Program-made: the position numbers and the translations under genes | The notes under the pieces: model-generated | Seen by the model: the letters and a program-made list of their open reading frames with translations, nothing else | Databases searched by the model: none | What the model was told of the DNA's origin: nothing | Assembly: GCF_947347685.1 (NCBI RefSeq) | Contig: NW_026518993.1 | Coordinates: forward strand, 186,001-250,000 | Reading direction: 5' to 3' | DNA from: Pleuronectes platessa | Taxonomy: Eukaryota > Chordata > Actinopteri > Pleuronectiformes > Pleuronectidae | DNA: 64,000 nucleotides | Shown here: positions 1-9,614 of the stretch, piece by piece | How the letters are laid out: the number at the start of each line of letters is the position of its first letter | How positions within the stretch are numbered: position 1 is the first letter of the stretch

Positions 1-726
1 AGCAGGAGATGTGCGCAGCAGGAGATGTGCACCGCAGGAGATGTGTACGCAGGATATGTGCACCGCAGGATGTGCGCCGCAAGAGATATGCACCGCCGGA
101 GATGTGCGCAGCAGGAGATGTGCACCGCAGGAGATGTACACCGCAGGAGATGTGCTCAGCATGAGATATGCACCGCAGGAGATGTGTACGCAGGAGATAT
201 GCGCCGCAGGAGATGAGTGCCGCAGGAGATGTGCGCCGCAGGATGTGTGCGGAGATGTGCACCGCAGAATATGTGCGCAGCAGGAGATGTGCACCGCAGG
301 AGATGTGCACCGCAGGAGATGTGCGCCGCAGGATGTGTGCGCACAGTTTTTTTATTAATTTTATTTATGTGCATCTTATGTTCTGCAATGCAGGAGATGT
401 GTGCAGCAAGAGATTTGCGCCGCAGGATGTGTGCGCATAGTTTTTTTATTAATTTGAGTTAATTATTATAATTTTTTTGTAAATAAATTTTTCATTTATG
501 TGCAACGCAGGGTGTGCGCCGCAGGATGTGCGCCGCAAGAGATATGCACCGCAGGAGATGTGCGCAGCATGAGATGTGCACCGCAGGAGATGTGTACGCA
601 GGAGATATGCGCCGCAGGAGATGTGCGACGCAGGATGTGTGCGGAGATGTGCACCGCAGGAGATGTGCGCAGCAGGAGATGTGCACCGCAGGAGATGTGC
701 GCCGCAGGAGATGTGCGCCGCAGGAT

Positions 727-785
727 GTGTGCGCACAGTTTTTTTATTAATTTTATTTATGTGCATCTTATGTTCTGCAATGCAG
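727..785. repeat. AT-rich spacer, type 2 (short, exemplar)
   Basis: After the palindrome and T7 the spacer reads ATTAATTTTATTTATGTGCA and continues through ATGTTCTGCAATGCAGG. It lacks the long AT tract and the hairpin. A short two-unit block usually follows, and then a type 1 spacer. Sister copies lie near 350, 1600, 3420, 16478 and, in a GCATCGCATG form, 22560, 27473, 31440, 36710, 46690 and 58240. Confidence 0.85.
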
Positions 786-819
786 GAGATGTGCGCAGCA
801 GGAGATTTGCGCCGCAGGA

Positions 820-831
820 TGTGTGCGCACA
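820..831. other. Alternating purine-pyrimidine palindrome at a block end (exemplar)
   Basis: TGTGTGCGCACA alternates pyrimidine and purine for 12 bases and contains the perfect 10-bp palindrome TGTGCGCACA (822-831). Such sequence is known to favour Z-DNA or a small cruciform under negative supercoiling. Nearly every block in the window ends in this motif or in the equally palindromic TGTGTGCACACA, and a T run follows at once. Confidence 0.8.
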
Positions 832-874
832 GTTTTTTTATTAATTTGAGTTAATTATTATAATTTTTTTGTAA

Positions 875-891
875 ATAAATGTTTCATTTAT
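875..891. other. Spacer hairpin ATAAATG-TTT-CATTTAT (exemplar)
   Basis: A perfect 7-bp inverted repeat with a TTT loop sits at the 3' end of type 1 spacers. It recurs in most spacers. In the pyrimidine-rich type it becomes AACTG-TTTTATTTAT, which weakens the stem. Confidence 0.75.
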
Positions 892-1287
892 GTGCAACGC
901 AGGGTATGCGCCGCAGGATGTGCGCCGCAAGAGATGTGCACCGCAGGAGATGTGCGCAGCAGGAGATGTGCACTGCAGGAGATGTGCGCCGCAGGAGATG
1001 TGAGTCGCAGGAGATGTACATAGCAGGAGATGTGCGCCGCAGGCGATATGCGCAGCAGGAGATGTGTGCCGCAGTTTTTTTATTAATTTGATTTTATTTT
1101 TTTATTGTTTTGTAAATAAATGTTTCATTTATGTGCAACGCAGGGTGTTTTCGCCGCAGGATGTGCGCCGCAAGAGATATGCACCGGCGGAGATGTGCGC
1201 AGCAGGAGATGTGCACCGCAGGAGATGTGTACGCAGGAGATATGCGCCGCAGGAGATGAGTGCCGCAGGAGATGTGCGCCGCAGGCT

Positions 1288-1361
1288 GTGTGCGCACAGT
1301 TTTTTTAGGAATTTGAGTTAATTATTATTATTTTTTGCAAATAAATGTTTCATTTATGTGC
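1288..1361. repeat. AT-rich spacer, AGGAA type (exemplar)
   Basis: The T7 run is followed by AGGAATTTGAGTTAATTATT instead of ATTAATTTG, then the common GTAAATAAATG-type end (here GCAAATAAATG). The block after it starts with GTGCACCGCAGGGTGTGCGA and the domain-specific box. Confidence 0.85.
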
Positions 1362-2237
1362 ACCGCAGGGTGTGCGACAAGGGAGGGTCACTGCAGGAGA
1401 TTTGCGCAGCAGGAGATGTGCGCCACTGGAGATGTGCGCCGCATTAGATGTGCACGCAGTAGATGTGCACGCAGGAGATGTACACGCAGTAGATGTGCGC
1501 CGCAGGAGATGTGCGCCGCAGGAGATGTACATAGCAGGAGATGTGCACCGCAGGAGATGTGCGCCGCAGGAGATGTGCGCCGCAGGATGTGTGCGCACAG
1601 TTTTTTTATTAATTTTATTTATGTGCATCTTATGTTCTGCAATGCAGGAGATGTGCGCAGCAGGAGATTTGCGCCGCAGGATGTGTGCGCACAGTTTTTT
1701 TATTAATTTGAGTTAATTATTATAATTTTTTTGTAAATAAATGTTTCATTTATGTGCAACGCAGGGTATGCGCCGCAGGATGTGCGCCGCAAGAGATGTG
1801 CACCGCAGGAGATGTGCGAAGCAGGAGATGTGCACTGCAGGAGATGTGCGCCGCAGGAGATGTGAGTCGCAGGAGATGTACATAGCAGGAGATGTGCGCC
1901 GCAGGCGATATGCGCAGCAGGAGATGTGTGCCGCAGTTTTTTTATTAATTTGATTCTATTTTTTTATTGTTTTGTAAATAAATGTTTCATTTATGTGCAA
2001 CGCAGGGTGTTTTCGCCGCAGGATGTGCGCCGCAAGAGATATGCACCGGCGGAGATGTGCGCAGCAGGAGATGTGCACCGCAGGAGATGTGTACGCAGGA
2101 GATATGCGCCGCAGGAGATGAGTGCCGCAGGAGATGTGCGCCGCAGGCTGTGTGCGCACAGTTTTTTTTGGAATTTGAGTTAATTATTATTATTTTTTGT
2201 AAATAAATGTTTCATTTATGTGCACCGCAGGGTGTGC

Positions 2238-2253
2238 GACGAGGGAGGGTCAC
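2238..2253. repeat. Left-domain diagnostic box GACGAGGGAGGGTCAC (exemplar)
   Basis: This box interrupts the 16-bp periodicity just after an AGGAA-type spacer. It recurs near 2999, 3930, 4851, 5750, 6601, 16037, 17970, 18785, 19677, 20568, 23768, 24590 and 25476, with the GACAAGGG variant near 1375, 17103, 21772 and 26670. I did not see it to the right of 27.9 kb. Confidence 0.85.
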
Positions 2254-2560
2254 TGCAGGAGATTTGCGCAGCAGGAGATGTGCGCCACTGGAGATGTGCA
2301 CCGCAGGAGATGTGCACGCAGGAGATGTGCACGCAGGAGATGTGCGCCGCAGGAGATGTGCGCCGCAGGAGATGTACATAGCAGGAGATGTGCACGCAGG
2401 ACATTTGCGCCGCAGGAGATGTACAAAGCAGGAGATGTGCGCCGCAGGCGATATGCGCCACCGGAGATGTGCACCGCAGGAGATGTGCGCCGCAGGAGAT
2501 CTGCACGCAGGAGATGTGCAACGCAGGAGATTTGCACAGCAGGAGATGTGCGCAGCAGGA

Positions 2561-2637
2561 TGTGTGCACACAGTTTTTTTATTAATTTGATGTAATAATA
2601 TTTTTTTGTAAATAAATGTTTCATTTATGTGCATCGC
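2561..2637. repeat. AT-rich spacer, GATGTAATAATA type (exemplar)
   Basis: The junction is the perfect 12-bp palindrome TGTGTGCACACA (2561-2572), then T7, ATTAATTTGATGTAATAATA, T7 and the usual GTAAATAAATG hairpin. It occurs in the left domain, for example near 4253, 5175, 6035, 19109, 20005 and 24907. Confidence 0.82.
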
Positions 2638-2925
2638 AGGGTGTGCGCCGCAGGATGTGCGCCGCAAGAGATGTGCACCGCAGGAGATGTGCGCAGCAGG
2701 AGATGTGCGCCGCAGGAGATGTGCACCGCAGGAGAAGTGCACGCAGGAGATTAGCACGCAGGAGATGTGCGCCGCAGGATGTGTGCGCACAGTTTTTTTA
2801 TTAATTTGAGTTAATTATTATAATTTATTTGTAAATAAATGTTTCATTTATGTGCAACGAAGGGTGTGCGCCGCAGGATGTGCACTGCCGCCGGAGATGT
2901 GCGCGGCAGGAGATGTGCACCGCAG

Positions 2926-2950
2926 GAGATGTATTATTATGTATTATTTT
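2926..2950. repeat. Truncated block-spacer junction
   Basis: Here a 16-bp block runs from GGAGATGTATTATTATG straight into the distal spacer. The palindrome, the T7 run and the first half of the AT tract are missing. It is the clearest exception to the usual junction in the window and looks like an internal deletion. Confidence 0.7.
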
Positions 2951-5900
2951 TTATAAATAAATGTTTCATTTATGTGCACCTCAGGGTGTGCGACGAGGGA
3001 GGGTCACTGCAGGAGATTTGCGCAGCAGGAGATGTGCGCCACTGGAGATGTGCACCGCAGGAGATTTGCACGCAGGAGATGTGCACGCAGGAGATGTGCG
3101 CCGCAGGAGATGTGCGCCGCAGGAGATGTACATAGCAGGAGATGTGCACGCAGGAGATGTGCGCCGCAGGAGATGTGCGCCGCAGGAGATGTACATAGCA
3201 GGAGATGTGCACCGCAGGAGATGTGCACGCAGGAGATGTGCACGCAGGAGATGTGCGCCGCAGGAGATGTGCGCCGCAGGAGATGTACATAGCAGGAGAT
3301 GTGCACGCAGGAGATGTGCGCCGCAGAAGATGTGCGCCGCAGGAGATGTACATAGCAGGAGATGTGCACCGCAGGAGATGTGCGCCGCAGGAGATGTGCG
3401 CCGCAGGATGTGTGCGCACAGTTTTTTTATTAATTTTATTTATGTGCATCTTATGTTCTGCAATGCAGGAGATGTGCGCAGCAGGAGATTTGCGCCGCAG
3501 GATGTGTGCGCACAGTTTTTTTATTAATTTGAGTTAATTATTATAATTTTCTTTTTAAATAAATGTTTCATTTATGTGCAACGCAGAGTGTGCGCCGCAG
3601 GATGTGCGCCGCAAGAGATGTGTGCCGCAGATTTTTTATTAATTTGATTTGATTTTTTTATTTTTTTGTAAATAAATGTTTCATTTATGTGCAACGCAGG
3701 GTGTGCGCCGCAGGAGGTGCGCCGCAAGAGATATGCACCGGCGGAGATGTGCGCAGCAGGAGATGTGCACCGCAGGAGATGTGTACGCAGGAGATATGCG
3801 TCGCAGGAGATGAGTGCCGCAGGAGATGTGCGCCGCAGGCTGTGTGCGCACAGTTTTTTTAGGAATTTGAGTTAATTATTATTATTTTTTGTAAATAAAT
3901 GTTTCATTTATGTGAACCGCAGGGTGTGCGACGAGGGAGGGTCACTGCAGGAGATTTGCGCAGCAGGAGATGTGCGCCACTGGAGATGTGCACCGCAGGA
4001 GATGTGCACGCAGGAGATGTGCACGCAGGAGATGTGCGCCGTAGGAGATGTGCGCCGCAGGAGATGTACATAGCAGGAGATGTGCACGCAGGACATGTGC
4101 ACCGCAGGAGATGTACAAAGCAGGAGATGTGCGCCGCAGGCGATATGCGCCACCGGAGATGTGCACCGCAGGAGATGTGCGCCGCAGGAGATCTGCGCGC
4201 AGGAGATGTGCAACGCAGGAGATGTGCACAGCAGGAGATGTGCGCAGCAGGATGTGTGCACACAGTTTTTTTATTAATTTGATGTAATAATATTTTTTTG
4301 TAAATAAATGTTTCATTTATGTGCACCGCAGGGTGTGCGCCGCAGGATGTGCGCCGCAAGAGATGTGCACCGCAGGAGATGTGCGCAGCAGGAGATGTGC
4401 GCCGCAGGAGATGTGCACCGCAGGAGAAGTGCACGCAGGAGATTAGCACGCAGGAGATGTGCGCCGCAGGATGTGTGCGCACAGTTTTTTTATTAATTTT
4501 AGTTAATTATTATAATTTATTTGTAAATAAATGTTTCATTTATGTGCAACGAAGGGTGTGCGCCGCAGGATGTGCACTGCCGCCGGAGATGTGCGCGGCA
4601 GGAGATGTGCACCGCAGGAGATGTACACCGCAGGAGATGTGCGCAGCAGGAGATGTGCACCGCAGGAGATGTGCGCAGCAGGAGATGTGCACCGCAGGAG
4701 ATGTGTACGCAGGAGATTTGCGCCGCAGGAGATGAGTGCCGCAGGAGATGTGCGCCGCAGGATGTGTGCGCACAGTTTTTTTAGGAATTTGAGTTAATTA
4801 TTATTATTTTTTGTAAATAAATGTTTCATTTATGTGCACCGCAGGGTGTGCGACGAGGGAGGGTCACTGCAGGAGATTTGCGCAGCAGGAGATGTGCGCC
4901 ACTGGAGATGTGCGCCGCAGGAGATGTGCACGCAGGAGATGTGCACGCAGGAGATGTGCGCCGCAGGAGATGTGCGCCGCAGGAGATGTACATAGCAGGA
5001 GATGTGCACGCAGGAGATGTGCGCCGCAGGAGATGTACAAAGCAGGAGATGTGCGCCGCAGGCGATATGCGCCACCGGAGATGTGCACCGCAGGAGATGT
5101 GCGCCGCAGGAGATCTGCGCGCAGGAGATGTGCAACGCAGGAGATGTGCACAGCAGGAGATGTGCGCAGCAGGATGTGTGCACACAGTTTTTTTATTAAT
5201 TTGATGTAATAATATTTTTTTGTAAATAAATGTTTTATTTATGTGCACCGCAGGGTGTGCGCCGCAGGATGTGCGCCGCAAGACATGTGCACCGCAGGAG
5301 ATGTGCGCAGCAGGAGATGTGCACCGCAGGAGATGTGTGCCGCAGAAGATGTGCGCAGCAGGAGATGTGCGTCACAGGAGATGTGCAGAGCAGGAGATGT
5401 GCGCAGCAGGAGATGTGCAGAGCAGGAGATGTGCGTTGCAGGATTAGTGCGCACAGTTTTTTTATTAATTTGAGTTAATTATTATTTTTTTTTGTAAGTA
5501 AATGTTTCATTTATGTGCACCGCAGGGTGTGCGCCGCAAGAGATGTGCACCGCCGGAAATGTGCGCAGCAGGAGATGTGCACCGCAGGAGATGTGTACGC
5601 AGGAGATATGCGCCGCAGGAGATGAGTGCCGCAGGAGATGTGCGCCGCAGGATGTGTGCGCACAGTTTTTTTAGGAATTTGAGTTAATTATTATTATTTT
5701 TTGTAAATAAATGTTTCACTTATGTGCACCGCAGGGTGTGCGACGAGGGAGGGTCACTGCAGGAGATTTGCGCAGCAGGAGATGTGCGCCACTGGAGATG
5801 TGCACCGCAGGAGATGTGCACCGCCGGAAATGTACGCAGCAGGAGATGTGCGCCGCAGGAGATGTGCGCCGCAGGAGATGTACATAGCAGGAGATGTGCA

Positions 5901-7093
5901 CGCAGGAGATGTGCGCCGCAGGCGATATGCGCCACCGGAGATGTGCACCGCAGGAGATGTGCGCCGCAGGAGATCTGCACGCAGGAGATGTGCAACGCAG
6001 GAGATGTGCACAGCAGGAGATGTGCGCAGCAGGATGTGTGCACACAGTTTTTTTATTAATTTGATGTAATAATATTTTTTTGTAAATAAATGTTTCATTT
6101 ATGTGCACCGCAGGGTGTGCGCCGCAGGATGTGCGCCGCAAGAGATGTGCACCGCAGGAGATGTGCGCAGCAGGAGATGTGCGCCGCAGGAGATGTGCAC
6201 CGCAGGAGAAGTGCACGCAGGAGATTAGCACGCAGGAGATGTGCGCCGCAGGATGTGTGCGCACAGTTTTTTTATTAATTTGAGTTAATTATTCTAATTT
6301 ATTTGTAAATAAATGTTTAATTTATGTGCAACGAAGGGTGTGCGCCGCAGGATGTGCACTGCCGCCGGAGATGTGCGCGGCAGGAGATGTGCACCACAGG
6401 AGATGTACACCGCAGGAGATGTGCGCAGCAGGAGATGTGCACCGCAAGAGATGTGTACGCAGGAGATATGCGCCGCAGGAGATGAGTGCCGCAGGAGATG
6501 TGCGCCGCAGGATGTGTGCGCACAGTTTTTTTAGGAATTTGAGTTAATTATTATTATTTTTTGTAAATAAATGTTTCATTTATGTGCACCGCAGGGTGTG
6601 CGACGAGGGAGGGTCACTGCAGGAGATTTGCGCAGCAGGAGATGTGCGCCACTGGAGATGTGCGCCGCAGGAGATGTGCACGCAGGAGATGTGCACGCAG
6701 GAGATGTGCGCCGCAGGAGATGTGCGCCGCAGGAGATGTACATAGCAGGAGATGTGCACCGCAGGAGATGTGCACGCAGGAGATGTGCACGCAGGAGATG
6801 TGCGCCGCAGGAGATGTGCGCCGCAGGAGATGTACATAGCAGGAGATGTGCACGCAGGAGATGTGCGCCGCAGAAGATGTGCGCCGCAGGAGATGTACAT
6901 AGCAGGAGATGTGCACCGCAGGAGATGTGCGCCGCAGGAGATGTGCACCGCAGGAGATGTGCGCAGCAGGAGATGTGTGCCGCAGGAGATGTGCTCAGCA
7001 GGAGATGTGCACCACTTGAGATGTGCGCTGCAGGAGATGTGCGCCGCAGGCGATATGCGCAGCAGGAGATGTGTGCCGCAGTTTTTTTATTAA

Positions 7094-7097
7094 CATG
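7094..7097. repeat. Target-site duplication (CATG), left
   Basis: CATG directly precedes the TGTTG terminus and matches the CATG at 15510-15513. The paralogous empty unit at 18127-18140 reads ATTAATATGATTTAA, so the original target was ATTAACATGATTTAA within a satellite spacer. Confidence 0.85.
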
Positions 7098-7140
7098 TGT
7101 TGTGCAATAGTAGGAGTAGAATTGACGTTGGCTAATTATT

Positions 7141-7163
7141 AATAATCATGAAACATGATTATT
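7141..7163. other. Perfect inverted repeat near the LTR terminus
   Basis: AATAATCATG-AAA-CATGATTATT forms a perfect 10-bp stem 43 bases from the LTR end. In the other LTR (13048-13070) one C-to-T change at 13061 breaks a pair. Confidence 0.7.
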
Positions 7164-7557
7164 AAAATAACAATTATTTCTTAAAAATAATCAAAAATGA
7201 TAAAGCTATTAATTAAGAAATGTAACACATTTAATTAGAAATGATACGGTTATCCATTAATAATAGTTAAAATAATTAATGAAAACAATAAAATTATCAA
7301 TTAAGAATAATACAAATCTGTAATCATTGCTTATTGTTGCGGGGCACCACCCTGGTTACAGGGACCAACGATACAATCTATAAATATCAGTCTCATAATG
7401 ATAAATGTCAAATCAATAATCTCAATATTTAATATTAATAATTATTTAATTAACAGTGAAGGCTACTAAGTTCGAGCACAGGCAATCATAATCCAGCTGC
7501 AATCACATACATATGCACAAATAATCACAGACTACAGATACTTTAATTACAAAAGCA

Positions 7558-7563
7558 TTTATT
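7558..7563 (-). promoter_or_regulatory. Candidate polyadenylation signal of the retroelement
   Basis: On the coding strand AATAAA lies about 2.04 kb into the 3' LTR and would leave a U5 of roughly 450 bases. It is the clearest AATAAA I noticed on that strand of the LTR. The equivalent in the 5' LTR is at 13465-13470. Confidence 0.35.
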
Positions 7564-7571
7564 AAAAAGGG

Positions 7572-7965
7572 GAAATAAAGTTAATGTTATTCAATGATTC
7601 ATCATTTTAACAAACTCCCATATTTCAAAGATAACAACAGCAGCAGCACTTATCACAATTCAGAAAATACATGTAAAACCGGCGGTCTACCTATGTATGT
7701 CTGTCTATGTGTATGTGTGTGTGTCTGTGTCAAAGTGTCTCTCTGTGTGTGTGTGTATGTCTATGTGTATGCATGTGAAATAAAGTTAGTGTTATTTAAT
7801 GATTCATCATTTTAACAAACTCCCATATTTCAAAGATAACAACAGCAGCCGCTTATCACAATTTAGAAAAACACATGTATTCATCTATGTGTATCTGTGT
7901 GTGTATCTGTCTGTGTCTATCAATGTGTGTCTGTGTGGGTGTGTCTGTGTGTGTGTGGGTGTGTG
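7572..7965. repeat. Duplicated segment inside the 3' LTR, period 205 bp
   Basis: GAAATAAAGTTARTGTTATT through CCCATATTTCAAAGATAACA and CTTATCACAATT occurs twice (from 7572 and from 7777). Each copy ends in a TG/TATG-rich microsatellite (about 7693-7776 and 7876-7965). The same pair lies at 13479-13872 in the 5' LTR. Confidence 0.85.
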
Positions 7966-7991
7966 AGAGAGCGAGAGAGAGAGAGAAAAAG
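7965..7991. repeat. GA-rich microsatellite in the 3' LTR
   Basis: An imperfect GA run follows the second TG tract. The 5' LTR copy is at about 13872-13898. Confidence 0.8.
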
Positions 7992-8023
7992 AAGGGGGGC
8001 GTGGCGATGACGCAGTCACTTGG

Positions 8024-8031
8024 TGACGTCA
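8024..8031. promoter_or_regulatory. CRE palindrome TGACGTCA in the LTR
   Basis: A perfect CREB/ATF site, with a half-site-like TGACGCAG at 8008-8015 just before it. The 5' LTR copy is at 13931-13938. Confidence 0.65.
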
Positions 8032-8036
8032 CATCT

Positions 8037-8219
8037 AAGATGGCGGCCGATCATGATTCGTGGAATCAAGGCCTAAAAACTCTCAAAATGGCGGATTGAC
8101 TACAAAACAAGATGGCGGAGCCGTTATGAATTTAGAGCCAGAATGGGAGGAGAGGGAGAGAGGAGGTGTGGCAATAATAGATTCAAAATGGTGGTTAACT
8201 TGCGTTATCCAAAATGGAG
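8037..8219. promoter_or_regulatory. Array of five YY1-like sites in the LTR
   Basis: AAGATGGCGGC (8037-8047), AAAATGGCGG (8085-8094), AAGATGGCGGA (8109-8119), AAAATGGTGG (8185-8194) and AAAATGGAG (8211-8219) all read on the plus strand, opposite to the element's coding strand. AAGATGGCGGC is the established YY1 consensus. The copies in the 5' LTR are at 13944-14126. Confidence 0.55.
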
Positions 8220-8435
8220 TCTATGTTAATGACACCATGTGGCCGGAGCTCACACTGGTGGTCGTCACATGAATTACACAAAGGGATTTTCAGACAAAGA
8301 GAATTCTTTGTCTCTGCTTTGGCGTTCGGCCGCATGGCTTCCAGATGTGTCCGGCCTCTCTGAATATAGATTTAACTATGTTACATGAACTGTATTCTAA
8401 ATACAGATCGGATGTGTGTATAGGTCGGTTTAGAA

Positions 8436-8459
8436 GGAGAGAGAGAGAGAGAGAGAGAG
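8436..8459. repeat. (GA)n microsatellite in the 3' LTR
   Basis: About ten GA dinucleotides. The copy in the 5' LTR at about 14343-14366 has the same length, which fits the recent origin of the two LTRs. Confidence 0.85.
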
Positions 8460-8651
8460 CACTCAGAGAGCAAAGCTCTTAAAAGCACCGTCAGAGACAA
8501 GTTACATTTACTTTACCACTCAGCACCCAAGTGGCGTTGTGTGCTGAGGTTTGAGCGGTAAAGTCTCTTTAAAGTTGTTCAAACGGTCACAATGAGCTGG
8601 AGACGCTGCTCACGGCGCTTAAAAACTGTGGCACAAGGCCGTAACCGGAAA

Positions 8652-8660
8652 CCGGAAGTG
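8652..8660. promoter_or_regulatory. ETS/GABP site CCGGAAGTG in the LTR
   Basis: CCGGAAGTG follows a second CCGGAAA and matches the ETS-family consensus. With the CRE and YY1 sites it makes the LTR resemble a TATA-less ubiquitous promoter. The 5' LTR copy is at 14559-14567. Confidence 0.5.
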
Positions 8661-9429
8661 GCGAATCGCCGCTAAACATTAGAGACTCGGCGGTCTCATA
8701 CAAAACAAATACATTCAAGTATTAAAACAATACGCTACGTATTAGATTAACATCTGCCCAGACAATAAAGCCTCTTACTGTGACCTCCGCGGTGTTGCTT
8801 GCGCGTCGGGCGCGGATTCCCGGGAGTCCAGTGAATGTCTCGTTAAACCCCAGGATGCGTGCGAACGGGCGGATTCCTGGAAAACAAAATCAGTGTCCTG
8901 GCCTCTTAAGCGGTGCTCCGGTGGGTCTCGTGGTTGCAACGGAGATCAGCGCTGGGCCGAATCGAGCGAACTTCTCTTGCTCTTGGAATGGAATTCAGCT
9001 TCGTCTCTTCTTCAGGGATGTGGAGCTCGTGCTCCTCAGCGGAATGAATCTCGTGCTTCTGCAGGGGTGAACAGCGGTAACGCCGCTGTGGATTTGGAAA
9101 GAAAGTCTGTGATGCTCGACCGGCGAGCGAGTTCCTGTGCGCGGCCTCTTCAAGTTAAAATAACAAAAGTCCTTTTGAAAATAAAAACGTCGACTGAATA
9201 AAGAAATAAAAGAAATGAAATAAAATAACTCTGGTTGCCCCCTTTAGCCACTAAATCAGCTGGGAGGCCCCGAAGGGGGCCTGGTGTTGTCTTCAGAGCA
9301 GGGTAAAAATGGCAGTGATGTTTGGGGTCTCAGTGGTTTTGTTCTACCTGAGAGGTCCTCCTCCTTGAGGAGTTGGTCATAGGATGATGCTGGCTTTAAG
9401 CCAATTGAGTGTCAGAAATGGATCTGAGT

Positions 9430-9438
9430 GGGCGGGGC
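9430..9438. promoter_or_regulatory. GC box GGGCGGGGC in the LTR
   Basis: An Sp1-type site about 165 bases into the LTR on the coding strand, probably in U3. The copy in the active 5' LTR is at 15337-15345. Confidence 0.45.
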
Positions 9439-9604
9439 TTGGAACTGAGCAGGGGCTTCTGGGAAAACCCCAGGACATTTTTCCACCACCAGGGGGAGAT
9501 TCTTGAGCCTGCAGGAGGATGTTTTCCCGCCCAAAGTTTAACAACCCTTTGTTCCTCTCGGCTCCAGTGTCTGGCGGCCCCCCGCTGGGCTCTGGCCCAA
9601 CAGT

Positions 9605-9614
9605 CCCCCTTTTG
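9605..9614 (-). other. Polypurine tract
   Basis: On the minus strand CCAAAAGGGGG lies two bases before the TGTTGGGCC start of the 3' LTR. A G-rich purine run at this place is the usual primer for plus-strand DNA synthesis in LTR retroelements, and it agrees with the orientation given by the primer-binding site. Confidence 0.85.

Larger units (their letters stand above)
820..893. repeat. AT-rich spacer, type 1 (exemplar)
   Basis: The layout is the palindromic junction TGTGTGCGCACA (820-831), T7 (833-839), ATTAATTTGAGTTAATTATT, an AT tract, GTAAATAAATG, and the hairpin ATAAATG-TTT-CATTTAT (875-891), after which the next block starts at GTGCAACGCAGGG. This is the commonest spacer form in the window. 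It contains AATAAA and the forkhead-like GTAAATA, but repetition of the motif alone does not show function. Confidence 0.9.
730..2290. repeat. Tandem duplication, period 862 bp
   Basis: Spacer and block landmarks at 879, 1120 and 1345 recur at 1741, 1982 and 2207, each exactly 862 bp later, and the type 2 spacer at 738 recurs at 1600. The second copy has a few substitutions. This is the signature of unequal exchange between higher-order units. Confidence 0.85.
1..7093. repeat. Satellite array, left of the retroelement
   Basis: This is a continuous head-to-tail array of the 15-16 bp unit GGAGATGTGCRCMGCA, broken every 120-560 bp by AT-rich spacers. Spacer hairpins occur near 490, 880, 1120, 1345, 1741, 1982, 2207, 2616, 2839, 2961, 3566, 3677, 3899, 4308, 4531, 4821, 5230, 5502, 5712, 6090, 6313 and 6571. 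The last block ends in a T7 tract and ATTAA, where the retroelement begins. All units face the same way. The 16-bp unit has no stop codon in any frame on either strand, so long ORFs with a 16-residue period arise everywhere; none has a stable frame from block to block. I see no gene here. Confidence 0.95.
7098..9602 (-). repeat. 3' LTR of the retroelement
   Basis: This 2505-bp direct repeat starts TGTTGTGC and ends CCCAACA on the plus strand. Being next to the polypurine tract, it is the 3' LTR of a minus-strand element. By eye it differs from the 5' LTR at about 8 positions (for example near 7154, 7527, 8717, 8807, 9051, 9239-9240 and 9316). It contains a duplicated AT/TG-rich segment, a CRE, five YY1-like sites, an ETS site, GA microsatellites and a GC-rich stretch (8760-9160). 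ORFs of 60-100 codons inside it (for example 8780-9070 and 8893-9201 on the plus strand) match nothing I recognise and probably do not code. At 2.5 kb it is very long for a retroviral LTR. Confidence 0.92.

Noticed and set aside
820..839. Rho-independent terminator (palindrome plus T run)
   Set aside because: The stem would be five base pairs with no loop, the context is eukaryotic satellite, and no gene lies upstream.
1..7093. Dozens of ORFs of 60-190 codons starting MFHLCA or MCTAG and ending in VFLLI or FFINLS
   Set aside because: They arise because the 16-bp unit has no stop in any frame on either strand. Starts and stops come from the AT spacers, frames change with 15/16-bp unit changes, and overlapping frames are equally open. 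There is no sign of coding constraint.
1..7093. CRISPR-like array of short repeats and spacers
   Set aside because: The repeats are direct minisatellite units without unique spacers, the AT spacers are themselves repeats, and there are no cas genes. The retroelement and its vertebrate-type promoter motifs indicate a eukaryote.
7594..8099. Plus-strand ORFs in the TG-rich LTR segment (also 13501-14006)
   Set aside because: They translate TG/TATG and GA microsatellites into VCV- and RE-rich peptides and have no coding support.
8780..9201. Plus-strand ORFs of 96 and 102 codons in the LTR (also 14687-15108)
   Set aside because: They lie antisense within a GC-rich part of the LTR, overlap each other in different frames and show no recognisable domain. 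Their duplication only reflects the two LTRs.
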